From an uncultured Treponema sp. (GTDB lineage Bacteria; Spirochaetota; Spirochaetia; Treponematales; Treponemataceae): a DNA stretch of 64,000 bases. A program made the position numbers and the translations under genes. Positions 8,389-15,327 of the stretch are shown here, piece after piece (the stretch's first letter is position 1; every line of letters begins with the position of its first letter). Where the stretch lies: positions 18,008 through 82,007 of the forward strand of contig CALCRU010000025.1 in the NCBI GenBank assembly GCA_937894335.1, read 5' to 3'. Under the pieces are notes generated by a model, which was not told the origin of the DNA, made no database searches, and saw nothing but the letters and a program-made list of their open reading frames with translations.

Positions 8389-9252
8389 CTATCGTGATGC
8401 TGCAAAGTTTTTAAGACCCTTGCGCAAGATGAACGTAATCAAGCAGATTGCAAGAATGAGTACAAATGAAAGCGAGTTAATTACCGGACTTACTCCAAAG
8501 CGAATCATGGAGTAGACATACAGAGGCAGTGTTGTACTTCCCGGGCCGCTTACCAGTGAAGTAATTACATAATCTTCCAAAGACATGGTAACGCTCATCA
8601 TGAATCCCGAAAGAATTCCCGGCATGATTGCAGGAATAATTACCTTGAAGAGCGTCTGTACTTCGTTTGCACCTAAATCGTGGCTTGCTTCTATGATAGA
8701 ATAGTCAAACTCGTCTACACGGGCGCTTACCATAAGATACACAAAAGGAAGACAGAATGTCGTATGTGCAATAAAAATGGTAAACAGGCCCAGCGACAGT
8801 TTTATTCCGCTAAAGAAAATCAGCATAGAAACACCCATAATTACTTCAGGAAGAACCATAGGTAAAAAGCTGATTGACTGTATGTACTTTCGTCCAAAGA
8901 ATTTGTACCAACTGATTCCTATTGAAGCAAGTGAGCCAATGAGCGTTGCAACCAGTGCAGAAGAAAATGCTACCAGAAGACTCTTTGCAAGTGATGCCCA
9001 CAGGTCGCCTGATTCAAGAAAGAGCTTTTCGTACCAAACAAAAGAAAAGCGTGTAAAAGTTGTATCTTTGCTTTCGTTGAACGAGTAGAAGATAATGACA
9101 AAAAGCGGAATGAATAAAAACAAAAGCGCAAGACACAAAGCTGTGTTTGAAAAACTTATGTGCGTATTATGTTTTTTCCATGAACGCTTAGCATGTCGTG
9201 CTGGCTCTGAGGATTTCTTCTTGTTGGCAAAAAGGGAAAACGGATTTTTCAT
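8389..9252 (-). CDS. potC: Polyamine ABC transporter permease PotC
   Basis: A 287-residue inner-membrane permease with about six transmembrane segments. The binding-protein-dependent transport (EAA) loop is visible as IIEASHDLGANEVQTLFKVIIPAIMPG, which contacts the ATPase. The N-terminal extension of about 30 residues is basic. Its start overlaps the potB stop (ATGA at 9249-9252), so translation is coupled. Confidence 0.92.
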   Translation of the reverse strand: MKNPFSLFANKKKSSEPARHAKRSWKKHNTHISFSNTALCLALLFLFIPLFVIIFYSFNESKDTTFTRFSFVWYEKLFLESGDLWASLAKSLLVAFSSALVATLIGSLASIGISWYKFFGRKYIQSISFLPMVLPEVIMGVSMLIFFSGIKLSLGLFTIFIAHTTFCLPFVYLMVSARVDEFDYSIIEASHDLGANEVQTLFKVIIPAIMPGILSGFMMSVTMSLEDYVITSLVSGPGSTTLPLYVYSMIRFGVSPVINSLSFVLILAICLITFILRKGLKNFAASR

Positions 9253-10256
9253 TTCTTTTCTCCTTCTGCTTTGTGCACTTCCTTACCGATTGCAGCGGCA
9301 AGGCTTCCTGGCAGGACATCCTCTTTTGCGGAAACTTTCTTGAGTTCTGCATCCTTCTTGTTGGAGGCCAGCATCCACATGATTGCAATCATAGAGATGA
9401 CTGTTATGAACATGCTGAATGCAGAAGCAAGAGGCCAGTTGCGAACTTTCTGTACCTGGTCAACAATTATGTTGCCCAACATGTAACTGTCTTTTCCGCC
9501 TACAAGCTGAGGTACTGTGTATGTTCCAAAAATAGGAATGAATGTAAAAATTAGTGCGCTTACAATTCCGCTTCTTATTCCCGGAATGAGGATTTTAAAC
9601 ATGGACTGAGGCTTTGTGGCACCCAAGTCACGGGAGGCTTCCAGCAGTGCAAAGTCAAACCTGTCTACGGCAGTAAAAATTGGAAGTATTGCGTAGGGTA
9701 GATACATGTAAATGCTTACCAAAATTACAGAGCCTTGAGTGTACATAAATTTGTGTGGAACAAAGGGCGTGCCTTTTTTAAACAGATTGTGGAAGAATTC
9801 CAGTACACCGTTAAACAGGCCGTTGTCTCCAAGAATGGTCATCCATGCAAAAATGCGGATAAGGCTGTTTGTAAGGAATGGAATTACGACAAGGATAAGG
9901 AGCAATGTCTGATGCTTGCTTCTTGCCATTGCATATCCGCAGGGAAGTGCGATGATGATTGTTATTGCTGTAGAAATTACCGTTATCCAAAGTGTGCGCA
10001 GAAAGATGAGAGCGTATGCCTTTGAAAACATCTGCTTGTATGCGGTAAGGGTAAATTCTTTTACAACTCCGCCGTATACATCACGCTTCATGAAGGAGTA
10101 TGCAACGATAATCAGAAGAGGGACTACAAAGAAAATTGTAAACCAGACGCCCATGGGCCATGCGTATGCTGGTCCCGGATTTGCCTTGTGGTACTTTTGG
10201 GCGTGAGCCATGGAGGCGGCTTTTAGCTGAGGACTTTGCTTTGGCTTTTCGTTCAT
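9249..10256 (-). CDS. potB: Polyamine ABC transporter permease PotB
   Basis: A 335-residue inner-membrane permease. Six hydrophobic segments follow a 45-residue hydrophilic N terminus. The EAA loop reads LLEASRDLGATKPQSMFKILIPGIRSG. An unusual C-terminal tail of about 40 charged residues (ASNKKDAELKKVSAKED...) follows the last helix. It overlaps potA by 4 bp (ATGA) and potC by 4 bp. Confidence 0.92.
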   Translation of the reverse strand: MNEKPKQSPQLKAASMAHAQKYHKANPGPAYAWPMGVWFTIFFVVPLLIIVAYSFMKRDVYGGVVKEFTLTAYKQMFSKAYALIFLRTLWITVISTAITIIIALPCGYAMARSKHQTLLLILVVIPFLTNSLIRIFAWMTILGDNGLFNGVLEFFHNLFKKGTPFVPHKFMYTQGSVILVSIYMYLPYAILPIFTAVDRFDFALLEASRDLGATKPQSMFKILIPGIRSGIVSALIFTFIPIFGTYTVPQLVGGKDSYMLGNIIVDQVQKVRNWPLASAFSMFITVISMIAIMWMLASNKKDAELKKVSAKEDVLPGSLAAAIGKEVHKAEGEKK

Positions 10257-11443
10257 TTGTTTATGTCCTCGACGATGTATCCGTCATTTGCTGCCCATGA
10301 AATGTACACGGTGTCTTTCCATGCAATCTCTGGTCCGTCGTCCATGTAGTTTATGTGTTGCTTAAACACTTTTACAATAGTGCCGTTTTCAAGGCGCACA
10401 TAAAACTTTGACTGGAATCCAGTGTAGACAGGTTCTTCAACAATTCCCTTAAATACATTGATGTCTTTGCGTCCTGCAAACTTTGGTTCTTCCGTGGTAA
10501 TGCGGATTTTTTCTGGACGGATTGTAAAGGCAACCTTCTGTCCTTCGTTGGTGTGCTCGTAGTCGGTAACGAGAATGTTCTTGTCTTCCTCGCGCATAGC
10601 GGCAGTTTCGCCAGTGAGCTGTGCCTGCATTCCAAGAGCGGGTGTGTTAAGAGTAACATTGTATTCAGTGTCACCAGAGGCAGCCTTGTACTCTTCGCAT
10701 TTTACTACAGTGCTTTCGAAGAGGTTTGTTTCGCCAATGAACTGTGCCACAAACTGAGTTGCAGGGCTTTCGTAAATTTCAAAGGGTGTGCCAACCTGAA
10801 GAACATGCCCCTGATTCATTACGGCAATGCGGTCGCTAACGGCAAGAGCTTCACTCTGGTCGTGAGTAACATAGATGAATGTAATACCAATTTTGTCATG
10901 GAGTGCATCAAGGTCAACAAGAAGACTTGAGCGGAGTTTTGCATCCAGTGCAGAAAGCGGTTCGTCAAGAAGAAGAACTTTTGGCTCGTTAATAAGGGCA
11001 CGGGCAATGGCAACACGCTGCCTCTGTCCGCCAGAAAGCTGGTTGGGCTTTTTGTACATGTGGGCTTCAAGCTGAACAAGACGAAGGTATTCCTTTACCT
11101 TTGCGTCAATTTCTTCTTTGGGAAGTTTGCGCAGTTTGAGTGGGAAGGCAACATTGTCGTAGACAGACATGTGTGGGAAGAGTGCGTAACTCTGGAAGAC
11201 GGTGTTGCTTTCTCGTTTGTTTGGCGGAAGCGAAACTATGTTTTTGTCGTCAAACAGAACAGCACCCTCATCAGGAAATTCAAATCCTGCTATGATTCTT
11301 AAGAGCGTTGTTTTTCCGCAGCCTGAAGGTCCCAAGAGAGAAAAAAATTCCCCCTGCTTAATCGTAATGTTAATGTCGTCAAGGGCATGGAAATCTCCAA
11401 AGTGCTTTGAGACATGGTCAATAGAAACTGTACTTCCGTTCAC
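10253..11443 (-). CDS. potA: Spermidine/putrescine ABC transporter ATPase PotA
   Basis: A 396-residue ABC ATPase. Walker A is GPSGCGKTT, the signature LSGGQRQRVAIARAL, Walker B VLLLDEPLSALD, and the switch histidine lies in THDQSEAL. A C-terminal TOBE-like regulatory domain follows (IRPEKIRI, VEEPVYTGFQ). The open frame extends 22 codons further upstream, but GTG 11443 is chosen because GGGAG lies about 9 nt upstream and homologous sequence begins there. First gene of a four-gene polyamine uptake operon. Confidence 0.94.
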   Translation of the reverse strand: MNGSTVSIDHVSKHFGDFHALDDINITIKQGEFFSLLGPSGCGKTTLLRIIAGFEFPDEGAVLFDDKNIVSLPPNKRESNTVFQSYALFPHMSVYDNVAFPLKLRKLPKEEIDAKVKEYLRLVQLEAHMYKKPNQLSGGQRQRVAIARALINEPKVLLLDEPLSALDAKLRSSLLVDLDALHDKIGITFIYVTHDQSEALAVSDRIAVMNQGHVLQVGTPFEIYESPATQFVAQFIGETNLFESTVVKCEEYKAASGDTEYNVTLNTPALGMQAQLTGETAAMREEDKNILVTDYEHTNEGQKVAFTIRPEKIRITTEEPKFAGRKDINVFKGIVEEPVYTGFQSKFYVRLENGTIVKVFKQHINYMDDGPEIAWKDTVYISWAANDGYIVEDINK

Positions 11444-11480
11444 TGCGTACAACTCCCTTAAAAATAAAATGGTAACTCTC

Positions 11481-11509
11481 TTCTTATTACTAATAGGTAG
11501 ACTTGTCAA
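11481..11509 (-). promoter_or_regulatory. Possible potABCD promoter
   Basis: On the minus strand a perfect TTGACA (11504-11509) lies upstream of potA, with a weak TAAGAA (11481-11486) at 17-nt spacing. The -35 is convincing and the -10 is poor. Confidence 0.35.
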
Positions 11510-11545
11510 TAGATTTGCGGAAAAAAAACTGAAAAAAAATAATCC

Positions 11546-11878
11546 CTACATAATACGAGATAAAATGATAAAAATGGCAGTTGAGCCAAATATGCTAATC
11601 ATGGGATTCTTAAACAGCCTGTGAAGAAGAACGACAGCGGCAATGCTTATGAAGTAGGGAAGTCCAAATGGCATTTGTGTAAGAGAAATGTCCTTAAGGC
11701 TGTAGACGATAAGAATTGCGATTATCATTGAGGGAATGTATTTTTCTATAAAGCGGATTAGGGCAGGCGGTTCCTTTCTGCTAAAGAGTGCAAAGGGAAA
11801 AAGACGCTCGCTAAAAATTATTACCGCTGCAAGGGCTGTAGCGGCAAGAGCCATGGAAAGTGTAAGTGGTTCGTTCAT
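11546..11878 (-). CDS. azlD: AzlD-family branched-chain amino acid transport protein
   Basis: A 110-residue protein with about four hydrophobic segments, the usual size for AzlD. Motifs include the N-terminal ALAAVIIFSERLFPF and the ALIRFIEKYIPSMIIAILIVYSL segment that defines the family. With AzlC it forms a two-component exporter of branched-chain amino acids or analogues. It overlaps azlC by 4 bp (ATGA). Confidence 0.88.
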   Translation of the reverse strand: MNEPLTLSMALAATALAAVIIFSERLFPFALFSRKEPPALIRFIEKYIPSMIIAILIVYSLKDISLTQMPFGLPYFISIAAVVLLHRLFKNPMISIFGSTAIFIILSRIM

Positions 11879-12600
11879 TTTTGCTCTCCCTTGTAAAATG
11901 ATTTTGCCCTTACCATGACTATTGCTGCTATGGCAAAAACGATTGCGGCAAGAATTATGTTTGACGACGGAAGTATACCTACTTTGTTTAATGCAATTGC
12001 GGCAGTTCCTGTAAGAAGTCCAATTAGGGGCGGAACAAAATCCTTGGACTTTTGAATCTGTTCCATGAGGATTACTACAAAGAGTGCAGTAAGAGCAAAA
12101 TCAATTCCCGTAAGGTACTGCATCAGATTGTAGTGAATGAGTATGTTGCATGCCACCGCTCCTATAAGTGTGCCTAGAATCCAGTACAGCTGGTCTAGCA
12201 GAGCAATGAGTCCGTAGAATGTTCCCTTGTTTACATTTGCAGGGGCTTCAATGCTGGTAAGGAGGGCATAGGTTTCATCAGTAAGGGCAAAGATAAGGTA
12301 GGGCTTCCATTTTCCGCAGTCTTTAAATTTTGTAATCAGAGAAAGTCCGTAAACTATGTGTCTTATGTTTACAAAAAGTTCCGTTATAAAAACTTCTTGC
12401 AGTGATGCGCCAGAGGTAAAAAGTCCTACTGCAACATACTGTCCTGCTCCAGCATACATTGTAATGCTCATAACAAGAGACATCCACCAAGGATAGCCAG
12501 CGTTTACAATCATCAGTCCAAAGGGAATCCCTATTGCAATGTAACCGAAAAAAATTGGAGAGGAAACATGTAGACACTGTTTGAGCAGGTAACGGTTCAT
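11875..12600 (-). CDS. azlC: AzlC-family branched-chain amino acid exporter
   Basis: A 241-residue membrane protein. The family signature GIPFGLMIVNAGYPWW and the segment YAGAGQYVAVGL near residue 50 are clear, and NIRHIVYGLSL matches the conserved N-[VI]-R-H motif. It is the large subunit of the AzlCD permease. No Shine-Dalgarno precedes the ATG; an extended -10 ends 6 nt upstream, suggesting a leaderless message. The promoter region is shared with the divergent hydrolase gene. Confidence 0.88.
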   Translation of the reverse strand: MNRYLLKQCLHVSSPIFFGYIAIGIPFGLMIVNAGYPWWMSLVMSITMYAGAGQYVAVGLFTSGASLQEVFITELFVNIRHIVYGLSLITKFKDCGKWKPYLIFALTDETYALLTSIEAPANVNKGTFYGLIALLDQLYWILGTLIGAVACNILIHYNLMQYLTGIDFALTALFVVILMEQIQKSKDFVPPLIGLLTGTAAIALNKVGILPSSNIILAAIVFAIAAIVMVRAKSFYKGEQK

Positions 12601-12606
12601 GGGCGG

Positions 12607-12635
12607 ATTATACCATTTGTAAACACTTTACGCAA
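12607..12635 (-). promoter_or_regulatory. azlC promoter with extended -10 abutting the start codon
   Basis: Reading the minus strand, TTGCGT (12630-12635), a 17-nt spacer and TATAAT (12607-12612) preceded by TG+1 form a strong extended -10 promoter. Exactly 6 nt separate the hexamer from ATG 12600, placing +1 on the A of the ATG. Confidence 0.65.
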
Positions 12636-12655
12636 ATGCGAGTATGAAGTAAAAT
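12627..12655 (+). promoter_or_regulatory. Promoter of the MBL-fold hydrolase gene, overlapping the azlC -35
   Basis: TTTACG (12627-12632), 17 nt, TAAAAT (12650-12655), then 6 nt to ATG 12662. The -35 overlaps the azlC -35 box (12630-12635) on the opposite strand. Confidence 0.5.
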
Positions 12656-12661
12656 TGATGC

Positions 12662-13558
12662 ATGAAGTTTACGATTTTAGGAAGCGGTACAAGCCACGGT
12701 GTTCCGGTCATTGGATGCGGTTGTGCGGTATGCCGTTCTTCTGATCCTCACGACAATAGAATGAGGTGTTCTGCATTTGTTTCGGAGCCTAAGCATGTTG
12801 TAATAGACACTGGCCCTGAATTTAGAATGCAGGCCCTAAGGCAGAATATAAAGTCTTTGGATGCTGTTCTTATTACCCATAGTCATGCAGATCATTTGAA
12901 CGGACTGGATGATGTGCGGATTTTTAGTCATACAAAATCAGTGGATCCTTCTCATCCCGAGGCAAAAGAAACTGGCGGAAAGGGACTTCCTGTTTATGCA
13001 AACGCTGTTACCATAAGGGACATTCACAATCGCTTTGACTATATTTTTATGCCTGTAAAGGAAGGGGGAGGCAAGCCCAAACTGGACATTCAGAATGTGG
13101 AAAATTTTTCTGCAGATTCACCCCTTTGCATTGGCGGACTTAGCATTGTGCCAATTCCTCTTTTGCACGGAAGTCTTACTGTAACAGGATATGTGCTTTC
13201 GTGCATTCACCCTGACGGAACAAAACATAGCATAGCCTATCTTACTGACTGCAGTTTTATTTCTGACGAATCAATTGAAACGATTAAATCTTGCTCAGGA
13301 ATTCTTGAACATGCGGTTATAGACGGACTTCGCACTGAACCTCATTCAACACATTTTTCTTTTAAACAGGCGCTTTCTGTTGCGGAAAGAATTTTACCAA
13401 GGCACACTTGGCTTACCCACATAACCCACAACATGAGTCACGAAGAAATAAAAAAGTATGTTAATGAAAGTCTTTCTGAGTTTCCTTCTCTTGCTGATGT
13501 TGTTCGCTGTGGAGGAAGTGCAGGCCCCGCCTATGACGGTCTTGTTCTGGAGGCCTAG
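12662..13558 (+). CDS. Metallo-beta-lactamase-fold phosphodiesterase-like hydrolase (PhnP-like)
   Basis: A 298-residue MBL-fold protein. The start LGSGTSHGVPVIGCGCAVC is characteristic of the PhnP/cyclic-phosphodiesterase branch, with the extra Cys-rich loop (CGCAVC). The metal motif THSHADHLNG is near residue 78, followed by IDTGPEFR and a downstream LTDCSFIS and THITHNMSHE. It probably hydrolyses a cyclic phosphodiester or a nucleotide, but the substrate is unknown; no phosphonate genes are nearby. There is no ribosome-binding site and the predicted transcript is leaderless. Confidence 0.83.
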   Translation: MKFTILGSGTSHGVPVIGCGCAVCRSSDPHDNRMRCSAFVSEPKHVVIDTGPEFRMQALRQNIKSLDAVLITHSHADHLNGLDDVRIFSHTKSVDPSHPEAKETGGKGLPVYANAVTIRDIHNRFDYIFMPVKEGGGKPKLDIQNVENFSADSPLCIGGLSIVPIPLLHGSLTVTGYVLSCIHPDGTKHSIAYLTDCSFISDESIETIKSCSGILEHAVIDGLRTEPHSTHFSFKQALSVAERILPRHTWLTHITHNMSHEEIKKYVNESLSEFPSLADVVRCGGSAGPAYDGLVLEA

Positions 13559-13572
13559 TGAATGTTTGGTGC

Positions 13573-13602
13573 AAAAAAAAACCGCTCCTAAACAGGGGCG
13601 GC
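13573..13602 (-). terminator. Terminator of rpmB
   Basis: CCGCTCCT and AGGGGCGG (13582-13602) pair around AAAC. On the minus strand the stem is followed by nine T (13573-13581). Confidence 0.8.
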
Positions 13603-13623
13603 TTTAGGTTCAGAAAGCAAGTC

Positions 13624-13854
13624 TTATTTTGCTTCTGACTTTGCCATGTCTGCTGGCTTTACAGTAATTTTCTTTGGGAGGAAGTCACTGCGCAGACACT
13701 GTGTGCAGATGCGGAGGGTTACTGTGCGTCCTTCGATTTCTGTCTTGTACTTGAGTAAGTTTGGCTTCCATGTGCGCTTTGTATGATGATATGACTTGCT
13801 CACGCGGTTACCGGTCTGAGTATGCTTTCCGCAAATATCACATGTTCTTGACAT
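13624..13854 (-). CDS. rpmB: 50S ribosomal protein L28
   Basis: A 76-residue L28 of the zinc-binding type: CDICGK near the N terminus and CTQC near residue 52 supply the four cysteines. The conserved core KRTWKPNLLK is present. It is monocistronic, with its own terminator and consensus promoter, and an AGGTAGG ribosome-binding site 6 nt before the ATG. Confidence 0.96.
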   Translation of the reverse strand: MSRTCDICGKHTQTGNRVSKSYHHTKRTWKPNLLKYKTEIEGRTVTLRICTQCLRSDFLPKKITVKPADMAKSEAK

Positions 13855-13891
13855 ATTGTACCTACCTTGTGTAAATCTAAACGGTTCGTTA

Positions 13892-13921
13892 ATTATATAG
13901 AAAAATGTTTGTCCGTGTCAA
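13892..13921 (-). promoter_or_regulatory. rpmB promoter
   Basis: On the minus strand TTGACA (13916-13921), an 18-nt spacer and TATAAT (13892-13897): both boxes match the sigma70 consensus perfectly. Confidence 0.8.
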
Positions 13922-13953
13922 GATGAGAATTGAAAATGTTGCTGCTTTAATAT

Positions 13954-14001
13954 AAACTGGTTAAAAAACTGGTTGACTTTTTGAAATATATGTGTTACAT
14001 T
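13954..14001 (+). promoter_or_regulatory. Toxin-antitoxin promoter with a directly repeated operator-like sequence
   Basis: TTGACT (13973-13978), 17 nt, TACATT (13996-14001) precede the antitoxin gene. The 9-bp word AAACTGGTT occurs at 13954-13962 and 13966-13974, one turn apart, and the second copy overlaps the -35. That placement suits an antitoxin or toxin-antitoxin complex repressing its own operon; binding is inferred. Confidence 0.5.
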
Positions 14002-14021
14002 TGATACAGCAGGAGGTTCCC

Positions 14022-14309
14022 ATGCTTGCACAAAAAAACAATTCCCTTGGACTGGTGGTTGGCGCTTTTCAGGCCAAGACCTATTTCGCAGAACTTTTAC
14101 GCAAGGTCGAAGATGGCTCCGTGGTTACAATTACGCGCAACGGTCACAATGTGGCGGTCATGCAGAGTCCTAAATCTCTTGGTAACGAAAAGGCTCTTAA
14201 GTCTTGGGGGCTTCTCTTGGAGGTAGCTCAGCAGATTTCTGACCAAAACAAGGAAGAGCCTGTTACCCTAAACGACATTCAGGAGTGGAAGATTGAAGGA
14301 CGAAAATAG
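14022..14309 (+). CDS. Phd/YefM-type antitoxin
   Basis: A 95-residue protein. The N-terminal half GAFQAKTYFAELLRKVEDGSV followed by ITRNGHNVAVM matches the Phd/YefM DNA-binding fold. The C-terminal tail is charged and would wrap the toxin. ATG 14022 is chosen because AGGAGG lies 6 nt upstream; an in-frame ORF extension to 13992 lacks such a site. The gene overlaps the toxin gene by 17 bp. Confidence 0.83.
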   Translation: MLAQKNNSLGLVVGAFQAKTYFAELLRKVEDGSVVTITRNGHNVAVMQSPKSLGNEKALKSWGLLLEVAQQISDQNKEEPVTLNDIQEWKIEGRK

Positions 14310-14799
14310 TGCTTTTGATCCGCTTGTAGACGGCTTTGTTATGAATGAGCGTGGGGAACTTGAGGATGAACTCCCGGCTGTTGTTATGGATGTCTCCTAT
14401 CTGGTTTCTGCTCTACTGTGTGAATTTAGTCCTAATGAGTCGGAATCTCCCCGTGCCTTTATTCAGAATTTGCTTTCTAAAAACGGACAGATTGTTGTTC
14501 CCCAGTTGTTCTGGTTTGAAGTGGGCAATGTGCTACTGAATGCTTCCAGACCAAAGAAAAACGGTTTTCCAGCACGCATAAGTCTGGTTCAGTTGGACTC
14601 AATCACCTATCTTCTGGGGGATTTGCCTATATATACCGACAGTCAGCCTAATGCAGAAATCCGTTCCAGAATAATGCGCATGGCTCAGGAAGAAGGGCTT
14701 TCCTATTACGATGCAAGTTATCTTGAGCTTGCCAGGCGAAAGTGCCTTAGCCTTAAGACTCTTGATTTGGAACTGCTTGCGGCTTCGGGTAAGGTGTGA
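14293..14799 (+). CDS. PIN-domain toxin (VapC-like ribonuclease)
   Basis: A 168-residue protein whose PIN core starts at VVMDVSYLVSALL. The acidic residues expected for VapC nucleases are visible: D in MDVSYL, E in FWFEVGNVLL, D in YYDASYLELA and D in TLDLELL. A 30-residue acidic N-terminal extension precedes the domain. TTG 14293 is the likely start: AGGAG (14281-14285) is 7 nt upstream, and it overlaps the antitoxin as usual for such pairs. If a later ATG (14341 or 14386) were used the extension would be shorter. The pairing of a Phd-type antitoxin with a VapC-type toxin is common. Confidence 0.82.
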   Translation: MKDENSAFDPLVDGFVMNERGELEDELPAVVMDVSYLVSALLCEFSPNESESPRAFIQNLLSKNGQIVVPQLFWFEVGNVLLNASRPKKNGFPARISLVQLDSITYLLGDLPIYTDSQPNAEIRSRIMRMAQEEGLSYYDASYLELARRKCLSLKTLDLELLAASGKV

Positions 14800-14895
14800 A
14801 TTTTTTGGGAAGAGTTTGTGTGCCCTCCGCTTGCCGTAAGAGGTTGCTATTTTGCTGACTCTTGTTTCTGTTTGCAAATGGGGGGCTTTTGTCTG

Positions 14896-15327
14896 CTAAC
14901 TGTCGCCCTGTGTGTCCTCTGTTCGTGGCGGAATTTTCTGCTTCCAGGCTGCAATAAGATAGTAGGGCACAAATGTAAAGAGACGCAAAAAGAGTACGCG
15001 GAATTTTTCACTGGGGCGAAATAAGAATCCTCGGGTTACCACAAGGGAAGCCTGTTCTTCTTCCGTAAGTTCCGTGTTTAGTCCCCACCACAGTGGATAC
15101 AGAATGAGCATGACACAGGGAACAAGAATCACCAGATAGTGGTTTATGCCCCACAGTCCCAAAACAGCTGCCGCGATAAATGAAAGGTTAAGCACAATGC
15201 TAAGTGTGCGGTGGGCTAGGATGCACAATCTTGATAGAGACTCCTTGGTCCTGTTCCAGAATGCAAAGCAGAAAATGCCTGCTACTATTCCAAAAACGAC
15301 AAGTGCTGTAATGATTTTACTTGCCAT
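14896..15327 (-). CDS. Hypothetical membrane protein downstream of uvrB
   Basis: A 143-residue protein I do not recognise. It has four hydrophobic stretches (residues about 4-24, 43-62, 64-84 and 112-130) and a basic C-terminal tail. Its ATG lies within the last codons of uvrB (11-bp overlap), so it is probably co-transcribed. GGAG is 13 nt upstream of the ATG, rather far. Confidence 0.6.
   Translation of the reverse strand: MASKIITALVVFGIVAGIFCFAFWNRTKESLSRLCILAHRTLSIVLNLSFIAAAVLGLWGINHYLVILVPCVMLILYPLWWGLNTELTEEEQASLVVTRGFLFRPSEKFRVLFLRLFTFVPYYLIAAWKQKIPPRTEDTQGDS

Noticed and set aside
7315..11443. Iron (ferric) ABC transporter as an alternative for the potABCD genes
   Set aside because: The binding protein has the PotD NWTYYTPD motif and both permeases match PotB/PotC patterns.
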